Positions 1 to 7,497 are shown, numbered from the stretch's first letter. The stretch is 9,906 bases of DNA from Bryobacterales bacterium (GCA_003164075.1 PLRZ01000594.1:1-9906), one strand, 5' to 3'. Program-made: numbers and translations. Notes: a model not told the origin generated them from the letters alone.

Positions 1-1409
1 GGGCCCCCTCCGCGCGCCAGCGGCGACTCCAGCATGCGCGTGAACTCGCCCTTTTGCGCCGCGGCGAGCGGCGATCCCGCCGGCGGAGCGGCCTGGGGCT
101 GCGGCCCGGGCTGCGCCTTCAGAAGACGCGTGAATTCGCCGGGCTCGGTGGGCGGCGGAGGTGGTGCGGCGCCCGGTGGCGGAGGTGTTGGCTGCGTTCG
201 CAAGAGTCGCGTGAATTCGCCGGGTTCCGATGGCGGTGGCGCGGGGGGTGCGGCCTGCGCGGCAGGCGTCGACTGCGTTCGCAAGAGTCGCGTGAATTCG
301 CCGGGTTCCGATGGTGGCGGCGCGGGGGGTGCGGCCTGCGCCGGGGGCGTCGGCTGCGTTCGCAAGAGTCGCGTGAATTCGCCGGGTTCCGATGGTGGCG
401 GCGCGGGGGCTGCGGCCTGCGTCGGAGGTGTTGGCTGCGCCCGCAAGAGTCGCGTGAATTCGCTAGGTTCCGATGGCTGCGGCGCGGGGGGTGCGGCCTG
501 TGTGGGAGGCGCCGACTGCGCCCGCAGCAGTCGCGTGAAGTCGCCGGGTTCCGATGGTGGCGGCACGGGGGGTGCGGCAACGGGCGCGGCCTGCGTGGGC
601 GGCGTCGACTGGGCGCGCAGCAGGCGCGTGAATTCGCCGGGATCCGATGCCGGTGGCGCGGCTGGCGGCTGAACTGCGGGCTGCGCTGCCGCAGCCGACT
701 GCGGACGCAGAACTCGCGGTATGTCGGCAGGCGTCGCCGCCTGCGCGGGCGGCTCCGGCTGAGCGCGCAACAATCGCGTAAACTCGCCCGCTTCCGCGGC
801 AGGGGGGGCCGGCGCCGCCTGCGCGGGCGGTTCCGGCTGGGCGCGCAGAAGTCGCGTAAACTCGCCGGGTTCCGCCGGCGCTGCCGCTTTGGGCGTATCG
901 ATCGCCGCCAACAATCGCGAAAACTCGTCCGCGTCGGGGCCGCCGGGATGCACCGGGGCGGACCGCGGCGGGGCCACCGGTTCCGGCTGTCGCGGCGCCA
1001 GAGTGGTCGCCTCGGGCTGCGGCGCCGCCTGCCCGGGGTTCGCCCAGGCGGGAATCTTCCAGGCTCTCACCCTGGTGAGATCGTGCGGATTGGACACCTT
1101 GTCGACAGCGATTTTGGCCTTCAACCCCACCATCCACTGGCGCAGCGGCGGATTCCCCGCCAGCACGTCGGTGATGATGTAGGGCGTGCCGTTGTGATCG
1201 CCAGTCTCCACAAAGCAAACATGGTACTCCGGCGGAAGCGCGGCGATATCCGCCAGCAGCCCCTCATTTGCCGCGCTGTGACCGCCGGCAAGCAAATGTA
1301 TCGTAACGGACCGCCCGGTGGAAATCTGGCGGCCGGCCAACGCATGGTCGGTCTGGCCGATGGAATCGGCAATCCGCCCAGCCAACTGAAACCTTTGATC
1401 GAAGCTCAT
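1..1409 (-). CDS. GEFTRLL-motif repeat protein with kinase-N-lobe-like head (3' end outside window)
   Basis: Reading leftwards from ATG 1409 gives 469 uninterrupted codons to the window edge. An in-frame TAA lies one codon before this ATG, so no longer start is possible; no clear Shine-Dalgarno is visible. Residues 1-95 contain a strand pattern like a protein-kinase N-lobe: GRQISTGRSVTIHLL, then FVETGDHNGTPYIITDVLAG, which resembles strands beta4-beta5 and the hinge. The position of the beta3 lysine is His38, and no C-lobe, HRD or DFG follows, so it is not an active kinase. From about residue 120 the chain is Pro/Ala/Gln-rich and probably disordered. It is punctuated by twelve heptads of the form GEFTRLL (first DEFSRLL at 161-167, last in view GEFTRML near 454-460); one has decayed to ADIPRVL. 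Pro-rich linkers of roughly 13-24 residues separate them. It is divergent from tssKLM, which suggests but does not prove a T6SS link. Function unknown; a multivalent docking scaffold is my inference. The frame is well supported, the role is not. Confidence 0.8.
   Translation of the reverse strand, partial: MSFDQRFQLAGRIADSIGQTDHALAGRQISTGRSVTIHLLAGGHSAANEGLLADIAALPPEYHVCFVETGDHNGTPYIITDVLAGNPPLRQWMVGLKAKIAVDKVSNPHDLTRVRAWKIPAWANPGQAAPQPEATTLAPRQPEPVAPPRSAPVHPGGPDADEFSRLLAAIDTPKAAAPAEPGEFTRLLRAQPEPPAQAAPAPPAAEAGEFTRLLRAQPEPPAQAATPADIPRVLRPQSAAAAQPAVQPPAAPPASDPGEFTRLLRAQSTPPTQAAPVAAPPVPPPSEPGDFTRLLRAQSAPPTQAAPPAPQPSEPSEFTRLLRAQPTPPTQAAAPAPPPSEPGEFTRLLRTQPTPPAQAAPPAPPPSEPGEFTRLLRTQSTPAAQAAPPAPPPSEPGEFTRLLRTQPTPPPPGAAPPPPPTEPGEFTRLLKAQPGPQPQAAPPAGSPLAAAQKGEFTRMLESPLARGGG
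36..924 (-). repeat. Array of 12 GEFTRLL-encoding repeats, core period 81 bp
   Basis: The conserved core (codons for Gly-Glu-Phe-Thr-Arg-Leu-Leu read on the minus strand) recurs with the central base of its Thr codon at 919, 856, 778, 718 (decayed), 628, 535, 454, 373, 292, 211, 130 and 40. The six copies from 535 to 130 are spaced exactly 81 bp (27 codons) apart and are nearly identical, including the linker. The other spacings are 63, 78, 60, 90, 93 and 90 bp. All spacings are multiples of three, so the frame is kept. This pattern fits an older irregular array with a recent in-frame tandem expansion in its middle. Confidence 0.9.
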
Positions 1410-1502
1410 GATTTATCCATACGCCCCATGGATTTAGCGGAGAAAATTCAGCCTCCGCGAGGCCCCCACAGCGACCCGTACTCGTGCTTCAAGACCCCTG
1501 CA

Positions 1503-1508
1503 TATGAT
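1503..1508 (+). promoter_or_regulatory. Candidate -10 element for tssKLM
   Basis: TATGAT in the 166-bp divergent gap (1410-1575) differs from the TATAAT consensus by one base. It would put the transcription start near 1515, some 60 nt before the preferred tssK ATG at 1576. No good -35 hexamer stands at the usual distance. The rest of the gap holds a short GCCTC/GAGGC hairpin (1451-1463) and nothing else I can name. This is suggestive only. Confidence 0.3.
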
Positions 1509-1575
1509 ACAGTATCCCTACTGCGAAATTCGCGATTCAGCTTCGGCGCGAAAAAACGGCATTACAAATTGCCCT

Positions 1576-2922
1576 ATGAGATCCCTGTCGCAAGTGGTGT
1601 GGTCGGAGGGCATGTACCTCGGTCCTCACGAGTTTCAGGCACAAGCACGCTACTTTGAAGATGCGATCCACTTCGCCACAGCCGCGTTGTGGTTCCAGTG
1701 CTACGGCCTTATCGGCTGCACCCTGGACAACGACGCGCTGCGCAATGGAACCGTCAGCCTGGTGCATGCCTCCGGTATTTTCCCCGACGGCACGCCGTTC
1801 CACATGCCGCAATCCGACGCCGTCCCCGCGGTCCGTCCCATCGCCGATTTATTTCCGCCCACGCGCGATACCCTGACCGTTTTCCTGGGCATCCGCGAAC
1901 GCAAACCTGGTGGGCGCAACTGCGCCATTGGCGGCGATGCCGGCGATTCGCGCTATTTCGCCGAACTCCGCAGTTTCAACGACGAAACCAGCGGCGGAGA
2001 CAGCCGCCCGGTCCCCATCCGCCGCAAGAACATCCGCCTGCTGCTGGAATCCGAGCTCACCGACGATACCGTCGCCCTTCCCTTGGCGCGCTTAAGGCGC
2101 GACGGCTCCGGCCATTTCATTTTCGACCCGGCGTTCGTGCCTCCCTGCCTGCAAATTACCGCCAGCGAGCAACTGATGCTCATGCTCCACCGGCTCATCG
2201 AGATTCTGGAAGGCAAGAGCAGCGCGCTCAGCCGCACCTCGGCGGCGGGCGGCGGGCTCACCGAATTCTCGTCGCGCGACCTGGCCAATTTCTGGCTGAT
2301 GCACGCCGTCAATTCCGGCCTGGCCACGTTGCGCCACCTGTGGATCTCAAAGCGCGGCCATCCCGAGCAGCTCTTCATGGAGATGTCGCGCCTGGGCGGT
2401 GCGCTGTGCACGTTCGCGCTCGATTCGCATCCGCGCGCGCTGCCGATTTACGATCACCGCAACCTGGGCGACTGCTTCGAAAAGCTCGACGATCACATCC
2501 GCCGGCACCTGGAGACCATCGTTCCCACCAATTGCGTCTCCATCCCGCTCACCAAGGTGGCGGATTATTTCTATGAAGGCGAAATCGGCGATACTCGCGT
2601 TCTGGGCCGCGCCCGCTGGGTCCTGGGACTGCACGCCGCCATGGGAGAGGCCGAACTCATCGAGCGGACTCCGCAACTGGTAAAAATCTGTTCCGCCAAG
2701 TTTGTAGGCGAACTGGTAAAACGCGCCATGGCCGGCCTCAGCCTGACGCATCTGCCGGCGCCGCCCCCGGCCATCCCCGTGCGAGTGGAAACGCAGTATT
2801 TCGGCGTCTCCAGGGATGGTCCTTTCTGGGACCACATCGTACAAACCCACCGCGTCGGCATCTATGTTCCAGGAGAAGTGACCGACGCGGAGCTCGAACT
2901 TCTGGTAATCCTGGACAAGTAG
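1576..2922 (+). CDS. tssK: Type VI secretion baseplate protein TssK
   Basis: TssK is the trimeric T6SS baseplate subunit that links the wedge complex to the TssL/TssM membrane complex at the cytoplasmic face. The family's N-terminal signature VVWSEGMYLGPHEFQ lies at residues 7-21, followed by an aromatic stretch QARYFEDAIHF. The C-terminal part has the usual QYFGVSRDGPFWDHI and a hydrophobic ending, ELELLVILDK. I start at ATG 1576 (448 aa), which places the signature where TssK proteins normally have it and matches the family length of about 445 aa. An in-frame ATG at 1504 would add 24 residues unlike the family and would overlap a possible -10 box. Neither start has a clear Shine-Dalgarno. 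It is the first gene of a tssK-tssL-tssM operon, with tssL 18 nt downstream. The family is clear; only the start is uncertain. Confidence 0.93.
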   Translation: MRSLSQVVWSEGMYLGPHEFQAQARYFEDAIHFATAALWFQCYGLIGCTLDNDALRNGTVSLVHASGIFPDGTPFHMPQSDAVPAVRPIADLFPPTRDTLTVFLGIRERKPGGRNCAIGGDAGDSRYFAELRSFNDETSGGDSRPVPIRRKNIRLLLESELTDDTVALPLARLRRDGSGHFIFDPAFVPPCLQITASEQLMLMLHRLIEILEGKSSALSRTSAAGGGLTEFSSRDLANFWLMHAVNSGLATLRHLWISKRGHPEQLFMEMSRLGGALCTFALDSHPRALPIYDHRNLGDCFEKLDDHIRRHLETIVPTNCVSIPLTKVADYFYEGEIGDTRVLGRARWVLGLHAAMGEAELIERTPQLVKICSAKFVGELVKRAMAGLSLTHLPAPPPAIPVRVETQYFGVSRDGPFWDHIVQTHRVGIYVPGEVTDAELELLVILDK

Positions 2923-2940
2923 GTACGAGGACAATCTGCC

Positions 2941-3648
2941 ATGACAGCCAGCACTCCCGGCGCGATCCGGACCGATAATCTCGCGCTGATTTTCCAGGAA
3001 GTTCTTACCGCCATCGTTCGCCTGCGTTCCAACCGGCAGGAGTTGTCGGATGCCGAATCCTTCCGCTTCTACATGCGGGAAGCCATCAAGACCGCCATTC
3101 AGGAGGCTCGCAACCAGGCCGGCTACAACGCCGACGATATCAAGATGGCCACCCTGGCCCTGGTGGGTTTCCTGGACGAATCGGTGCTCAACACGCGCAA
3201 CCCGATGTTCGCCGATTGGCCGCGGAAACCCCTGCAGGAGGAACTCTTCGGCATCCATATGGCCGGCGAAATCTTCTTCCGCAATCTGGAACAACTGATG
3301 GGCCGCTCGGACTCGGCCGATCTGGCGGACCTGCTGGAGGTGCATTATCTGTGCCTCCTGTTGGGATACGGAGGCCGTTACAGCCTGGGCGGGAAAGGTG
3401 AATTGCAGGCCATCGCCACGGCCACCGGAGAGAGGATCCGCCGGATTCGCGGCGTCTCGAACGACCCCTTCATGGAGGTCCTCCACGAAGCCGAAGTGGT
3501 GAAAGCCACCGAAGATCCGTGGGTGAAGAAGTTTCTGATCGCGGCGGTGGCCTGCTTCGTTCTGGTATTGGTTCTGTTCGTGGCTTTCAAGGTAACGCTG
3601 GGGTCGAGCGCCTCGGAAGTGCGCGCCGCAGCCGCGGAATCCAAATAG
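2941..3648 (+). CDS. tssL: Type VI secretion inner-membrane protein TssL (DotU family)
   Basis: TssL is a tail-anchored inner-membrane protein whose cytoplasmic hook-shaped domain contacts TssK and TssM. The 235-aa product has the helical DotU domain at about residues 10-185, with typical stretches such as ALVGFLDESVLNT and EELFGIHMAGEIFF and the LLEVHYLCLLLGYGGRYS segment. A single hydrophobic span (about 198-218, FLIAAVACFVLVLVLFVAF) follows, then only a short tail of about 17 residues. There is no C-terminal OmpA-like peptidoglycan-binding domain, so this is the short form and anchoring to the wall must come from elsewhere. ATG 2941 is preceded by ACGAGGA (2925-2931) at good spacing. It lies 18 nt after tssK and 10 nt before tssM, consistent with co-transcription. 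Confidence 0.94.
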   Translation: MTASTPGAIRTDNLALIFQEVLTAIVRLRSNRQELSDAESFRFYMREAIKTAIQEARNQAGYNADDIKMATLALVGFLDESVLNTRNPMFADWPRKPLQEELFGIHMAGEIFFRNLEQLMGRSDSADLADLLEVHYLCLLLGYGGRYSLGGKGELQAIATATGERIRRIRGVSNDPFMEVLHEAEVVKATEDPWVKKFLIAAVACFVLVLVLFVAFKVTLGSSASEVRAAAAESK

Positions 3649-3658
3649 GGGACTTGCG

Positions 3659-6600
3659 ATGAATAAAAAGAGTTACATCATCGTCGGCAGCATCCTCGTG
3701 TCGTTCACCCTTTTCGTCAGTTGGCTGGGGAATAACATCCGCAAAGTCCCCGGGATGAGCCACGTCGATCCGCTGGCGGCCCAGATCGCAATCTCGATCA
3801 TCGGCATCGTGGCGGCGGCCATTGTGACGTGGATCATGAGCCGGAAAGACAAGAAGTCCGGCTCGGAGGGAGGCGGTGCGCAGGCCGAGGCGCCGGAAGA
3901 AGTCACCGATCTCGACGAACTGCTGGGCGAGGCCGAAGCGCGGCTGGCGGTGGCGCAGCAGGAGAAGGATTCGAAGCTGGGCAAACTGCCCGCCATCGTG
4001 TTGCTGGGCGAAACCGGCGCCGCCAAAACCACCACCATGGTGCAATCCGGAGTGGAGGCGGAATCGCTGGCCGGCCAGGTGTACGAAGAGAACAACATCC
4101 TGCCCACCCCCACGGCCAATTTCTGGTTCGCGCAGCATACCGTATTCGTGGAGATGGCCGGCAAGCTTTTGGGCGATTCCGATTCGTGGAAACAGCTCAT
4201 CGGCCGTCTGCAGCCATCCAAAGCGGCCGCCCTGCTGGGCACCGCCGAGCAGGCGCCGCGCGCCGCGCTGGTATGCGTCGATGCCGAGAGCCTGACTTCG
4301 CCGAGCCCCGATCCATTGGCCGCGTCCGCCCGCAAACTGCGCGCCCAGTTGGCCGAGATTTCGCAACTCCTGGGCATCAATCTGCCGGTGTACGTGCTCT
4401 TCACCCGCAGCGACCGTCTGCCCTTCTTTACCGAATATTTCAGCAAGCTGAACAACGAAGAATCCACGCGAATTCTGGGCGCGACGCTGCCCATCGTGCA
4501 AAATCGCCAGGGCATTTACGCCGAACAGGAGACCACCCGCCTGGGCGGCGTGTTCGAAAAGCTGTTCCGCTCGCTCTGCAATGCGCGCCCCACCTACCTG
4601 GTGCGCGAGAGCGACCCCATGCAACTGGCGGGAATCTACGAGTTCCCGCGCGAGTTCCGCAAGGTCCGCCAGGCGATGGTGCGGTTCCTGGTGGAGTTGT
4701 GCCGGCCCAGCCAGTTGACCGTGGGACCGTTTCTGCGCGGTTTCTATTTTTCCGGCGTCCGCCCCATCATGGTGAACGAAGTGGCGCCCATGGTTCCCTC
4801 CCCCGAGAGTCAGGCGGCCGGCGGCCGCGTGGGAGCCACGGCCATGTTCCGCGCCAAGAGCGGCGCGGCCCAGCCGGCCGGCGGAGGCCAGCGGATCGTC
4901 GGTCAACGAAAGGTGCCGCAGTGGCTCTTCCTCGGCCACTTTTTCAACGACCTTCTGCTGGCCGACCAGGCCGCCAAAGGCGCCAGCGCCAGCAGCATTC
5001 GCGCCAGCGTGCCGCGCCGCATTCTGCTGCTCACCGCCGCCGCGTTGTGCCTGATCTACAGCATCGCCCTGATGGTTTCCTTCGGCAAGAACCGCGCCCT
5101 GGCGAACGACGTGAAACAGGCTTCGGCGGGCATCGCCGCGGTCGGTTCCTCGGGTGATGCGATACCCTCGCTCGACTCCCTCAAGCGTTTGGAAACCCTG
5201 CGGGCATCGCTCGAAACCCTCACCACGTACAATCGCAAAGGCGCGCCCTGGAGCTATCGCTGGGGCCTCTACATCGGCGACGACCTCTACCCCGAGGTCC
5301 GCAAACTGTACTTCGCCGATTTCCGCCGCATGCTCCTGCTGCCCACCCAGAACATCATCGTGGACGGGATGCGCGGCCTTCCGCCCACACCCACCGGCCC
5401 CGAATACGGCCCCACCTACGATAGCCTCAAGGCGTACCTGGAAACCACTTCGAACCGCGATAAGAGCACGCACGATTTCCTGCCGCCGGTGCTCGCGAAC
5501 CGCTGGAGCGCCAACCGCAACGTGGATCCCGACCGCATGGCGCTGGCGCAAAAACAATTCGAGTTTTACGCCGACGAATTGAAAATCGCCAATCCGTTCT
5601 CGAACGACAATGACGCCGCCGCCATCGGCCGGGCGCGCCTGTACCTTTCGCAGTTCGCCGGCTTCGAGCGGGTCTACCAGGCCATGATGGCGGACGCCGC
5701 CAAGACCGGCCCGGCGATCAATTTCAACAAACGCTTCCCCGGGTCGGCCGAAGAAGTCATCGACGCCCAGGACGTGGCCGCGCCCTATACCAAGCCCGGC
5801 TGGGACTTCATGAAGGCCGCCCTGCGCAATCCCGAAAAATATTTCGCCGGTGAACCGTGGGTGCTGGGCGACCAGGCTACCGCCACCATCGATCGATCCA
5901 AATTGGGACAGCAGTTGGCCGACCGCTATTACTCCGATTTCGTGAAAGCCTGGCGGGCGTACATCAAATCGGCCAGCGTGGTGCGCTACGCCAGCCTGCC
6001 GGACGCCGCGAAGAAACTCGGCGTACTCTCGGGCAATCAATCTCCGCTGCTGGCGCTCTTCTGGCTGGCGTCGCAGAATACCGCGGTGGACCTGGCGGAC
6101 GTCGCCAACGCCTTCCAGCCGGTGCAGACCGTAGTGCCGCCCGCGCTGGTCGATCGCTATATTGCGCCGGCCAATCAGACGTACATGAATGCTCTGGTGA
6201 CGCTGCAGGCGTCGGTGGATTCGGTGGCGCAGCAGCCCACCGGAAACGACGCGGCCGCGAACCTGACGCTGACCAACGCCACCAATGCGCACGTAGCGGC
6301 GAAACAGGTGGCGCAGGCATTCCGCATCGACACCGATTTCCACATCGAGACCATCGTACAGAAGCTGATGGAAGATCCCATCACCAACGTGGAGGCGCTG
6401 CTGCGCAATCTGGGTCCGGCGGAGCTGAACGGCAAAGGCAAGACGCTGTGCGGCGCGATTCGCCCGGTGTTGGGCAAGTTCCCGTTCAACGCCGCGGCCA
6501 CGCAGCAAGCCACCGTGGAGGAGTTTAACGCCATCTTCAAGAAACCGGATGGCGCGTTCTGGAAGTTCTATGACGAGAACCTGCAAAAGCTGCTGCCCAA

Positions 6601-7144
6601 GCAGGGATCGCAATACGTTCCGGTCACGGTAGGCGGGGTGACTTTGAACCCCGGCTTCGTGGCGTTCTTCAACCAGGGCGCGGCTTTTGCCGACTCGCTT
6701 TACGCCGGCACACCCGATCCGCACTTCACTTACTCGTTGAAGCCGGTTCCCGCCGAGGGTATTCAGAGCCTGGGCCTCAATCTGGATGGACAGGCATTCT
6801 CGTATTCCGGCGGCGATGCTCCGGCCAAGCAATTCGTGTGGCAATCCTCCGGCGCGCACGGAGCCAAGGCCACGGTGAAATTCGGCGGCGGCCCCGATCT
6901 GGCGTGGTCCTCGAACGACGGCCTGTGGGCCATCTTCCAGTTCTTCAATAAGGCCGAGACGTGGCATCCCTCGGGCAATGGAAGCACGCTCGAGTGGGTC
7001 ATCCGCATCGGCAAGGATCCGGTGCTGCTGCCCAGCAACAAGCCGCTGACGGTCCGCTTCGAGCTCGATATGGGCGCGAGCCCGCAAGTTTTCCAGAAGG
7101 GCTATTTCTCGCGCCTGGCGTGCGTGGCGGACGTGGCGAAGTAG
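3659..7144 (+). CDS. tssM: Type VI secretion inner-membrane protein TssM (IcmF family)
   Basis: TssM is the large inner-membrane protein that spans to the periplasm and, with TssL (and TssJ where present), forms the T6SS envelope complex. The 1161-aa product has the expected layout. There are two membrane spans near residues 5-24 and 41-61, a cytoplasmic NTPase-like domain, a third span at about 455-477 (ILLLTAAALCLIYSIALMV), then a periplasmic region of about 680 residues. The P-loop is GETGAAKTT (117-125): the glycine usually found just before the catalytic lysine is Ala122, while Lys123 and Thr124 are kept. A G4-like TRSD (249-252) follows in YVLFTRSDRLPFF. The start has AGGGGAC upstream, and the tssL stop is 10 nt before it. 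The length fits the family (about 1100-1300). No terminator with a T-run follows; an inverted-repeat element begins 3 bp after the stop. Confidence 0.94.
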   Translation: MNKKSYIIVGSILVSFTLFVSWLGNNIRKVPGMSHVDPLAAQIAISIIGIVAAAIVTWIMSRKDKKSGSEGGGAQAEAPEEVTDLDELLGEAEARLAVAQQEKDSKLGKLPAIVLLGETGAAKTTTMVQSGVEAESLAGQVYEENNILPTPTANFWFAQHTVFVEMAGKLLGDSDSWKQLIGRLQPSKAAALLGTAEQAPRAALVCVDAESLTSPSPDPLAASARKLRAQLAEISQLLGINLPVYVLFTRSDRLPFFTEYFSKLNNEESTRILGATLPIVQNRQGIYAEQETTRLGGVFEKLFRSLCNARPTYLVRESDPMQLAGIYEFPREFRKVRQAMVRFLVELCRPSQLTVGPFLRGFYFSGVRPIMVNEVAPMVPSPESQAAGGRVGATAMFRAKSGAAQPAGGGQRIVGQRKVPQWLFLGHFFNDLLLADQAAKGASASSIRASVPRRILLLTAAALCLIYSIALMVSFGKNRALANDVKQASAGIAAVGSSGDAIPSLDSLKRLETLRASLETLTTYNRKGAPWSYRWGLYIGDDLYPEVRKLYFADFRRMLLLPTQNIIVDGMRGLPPTPTGPEYGPTYDSLKAYLETTSNRDKSTHDFLPPVLANRWSANRNVDPDRMALAQKQFEFYADELKIANPFSNDNDAAAIGRARLYLSQFAGFERVYQAMMADAAKTGPAINFNKRFPGSAEEVIDAQDVAAPYTKPGWDFMKAALRNPEKYFAGEPWVLGDQATATIDRSKLGQQLADRYYSDFVKAWRAYIKSASVVRYASLPDAAKKLGVLSGNQSPLLALFWLASQNTAVDLADVANAFQPVQTVVPPALVDRYIAPANQTYMNALVTLQASVDSVAQQPTGNDAAANLTLTNATNAHVAAKQVAQAFRIDTDFHIETIVQKLMEDPITNVEALLRNLGPAELNGKGKTLCGAIRPVLGKFPFNAAATQQATVEEFNAIFKKPDGAFWKFYDENLQKLLPKQGSQYVPVTVGGVTLNPGFVAFFNQGAAFADSLYAGTPDPHFTYSLKPVPAEGIQSLGLNLDGQAFSYSGGDAPAKQFVWQSSGAHGAKATVKFGGGPDLAWSSNDGLWAIFQFFNKAETWHPSGNGSTLEWVIRIGKDPVLLPSNKPLTVRFELDMGASPQVFQKGYFSRLACVADVAK

Positions 7145-7147
7145 TTG

Positions 7148-7300
7148 GTTTCTGTCGCGAAACTCCCGTGCTGCGGGAAGCAACCGCTCCCTTGCGGTCG
7201 CGGCTCGGTACGAAGTCCCATGAAATCAATGGAGCCGTTTCCGAGCCGCGCGCGCCAGCAAGCGGTTCTTGCCATTTGAAGTGAGTTTCGCGACAGAAAC
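7148..7300. repeat. 153-bp element with perfect 18-bp terminal inverted repeats (MITE/REP-like)
   Basis: GTTTCTGTCGCGAAACTC at 7148-7165 is exactly reverse-complemented at 7283-7300. Each arm also folds on itself (GTTTC-tgtcgc-GAAAC). The 117-bp interior has further hairpins: ACCGC/GCGGT (7183-7187 with 7194-7198) and a 10-bp perfect pair CGCGGCTCGG/CCGAGCCGCG (7199-7208 with 7241-7250). It holds no convincing gene. No clean target-site duplication is visible, so mobility is inferred only from the shape. Its translation gives peptides of the 'SRDRKGAV' kind that I recall as a frequent intergenic repeat in Acidobacteriota; that is memory, not a search. It could also act as a 3'-end structure for the tss transcript. 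Confidence 0.7.
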
Positions 7301-7497
7301 TAGCGAGGCGCGTAAACTTATTCGGGGTTACGGGCGAGACCCGCCCCGTTACCGTCGCGGCTCGGAACGGTCGCATTGATTTCGCAAGAGTTACCGAGCA
7401 GGCCCAGAGGGCACCCCGTAAGCAAGCGGGGCGTTCCCAAGAATCTGTAAGCACGCAGTAGGTAGTGGGCGTGCTCGGCATGCTCTAAACTGAACAC
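7301..7497. other. Non-coding stretch with hairpins, partly related to the preceding element
   Basis: No gene is supported here. GTCGCGGCTCGG at 7354-7365 repeats the same 12 bp found at 7197-7208 in the preceding element. An imperfect GC-rich inverted repeat occupies about 7326-7352 (GGTTACGGGCG against CGCCCCGTTACC). A CCCCG/CGGGG hairpin with an 8-nt loop lies at 7414-7431, and GCACGC/GCGTGC pairs at 7451-7456 with 7469-7474. None is followed by a T-run, so I do not call a terminator. The stretch may be a second, decayed copy of the same repeat family together with the upstream region of the DUF433 gene. Confidence 0.5.
7486..7491 (+). promoter_or_regulatory. Candidate -10 (TANNNT) for leaderless DUF433 transcript
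   Basis: TAAACT sits exactly at -12 to -7 relative to the A of ATG 7498. This is the placement expected if transcription starts at the initiation codon. No Shine-Dalgarno precedes the ATG, which agrees with a leaderless message. No recognisable -35 is present. A single short motif can occur by chance. Confidence 0.35.

Noticed and set aside
121..640. Evenly spaced direct repeats considered as a CRISPR array
   Set aside because: The 81-bp units are repeated almost throughout with no unique spacers, keep codon phase and encode a conserved peptide, so they are protein repeats.
54..1658. A 534-codon plus-strand frame, and other open frames, across the 81-bp repeats
   Set aside because: They are by-products of the in-frame repeat: Arg/Gly-rich or Cys/Gly-rich text with no start signal. 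Only the minus-strand GEFTRLL frame keeps a structured non-repeat head and joins it to the repeats without interruption.
2347..3486. A 379-codon minus-strand frame spanning the tssK-tssL junction
   Set aside because: It lies opposite two well-identified genes and shows no domain.
3587..7183. A 1198-codon open frame on the minus strand across the whole of tssM
   Set aside because: It is antisense to a clear TssM. Its product is rich in Arg, His, Gly and Ala with no recognisable domain, as expected when a GC-rich gene leaves the opposite frame free of stops.
7414..7431. CCCCG/CGGGG hairpin considered as a terminator
   Set aside because: It has a short stem with an 8-nt loop and no T-run after it on either strand.
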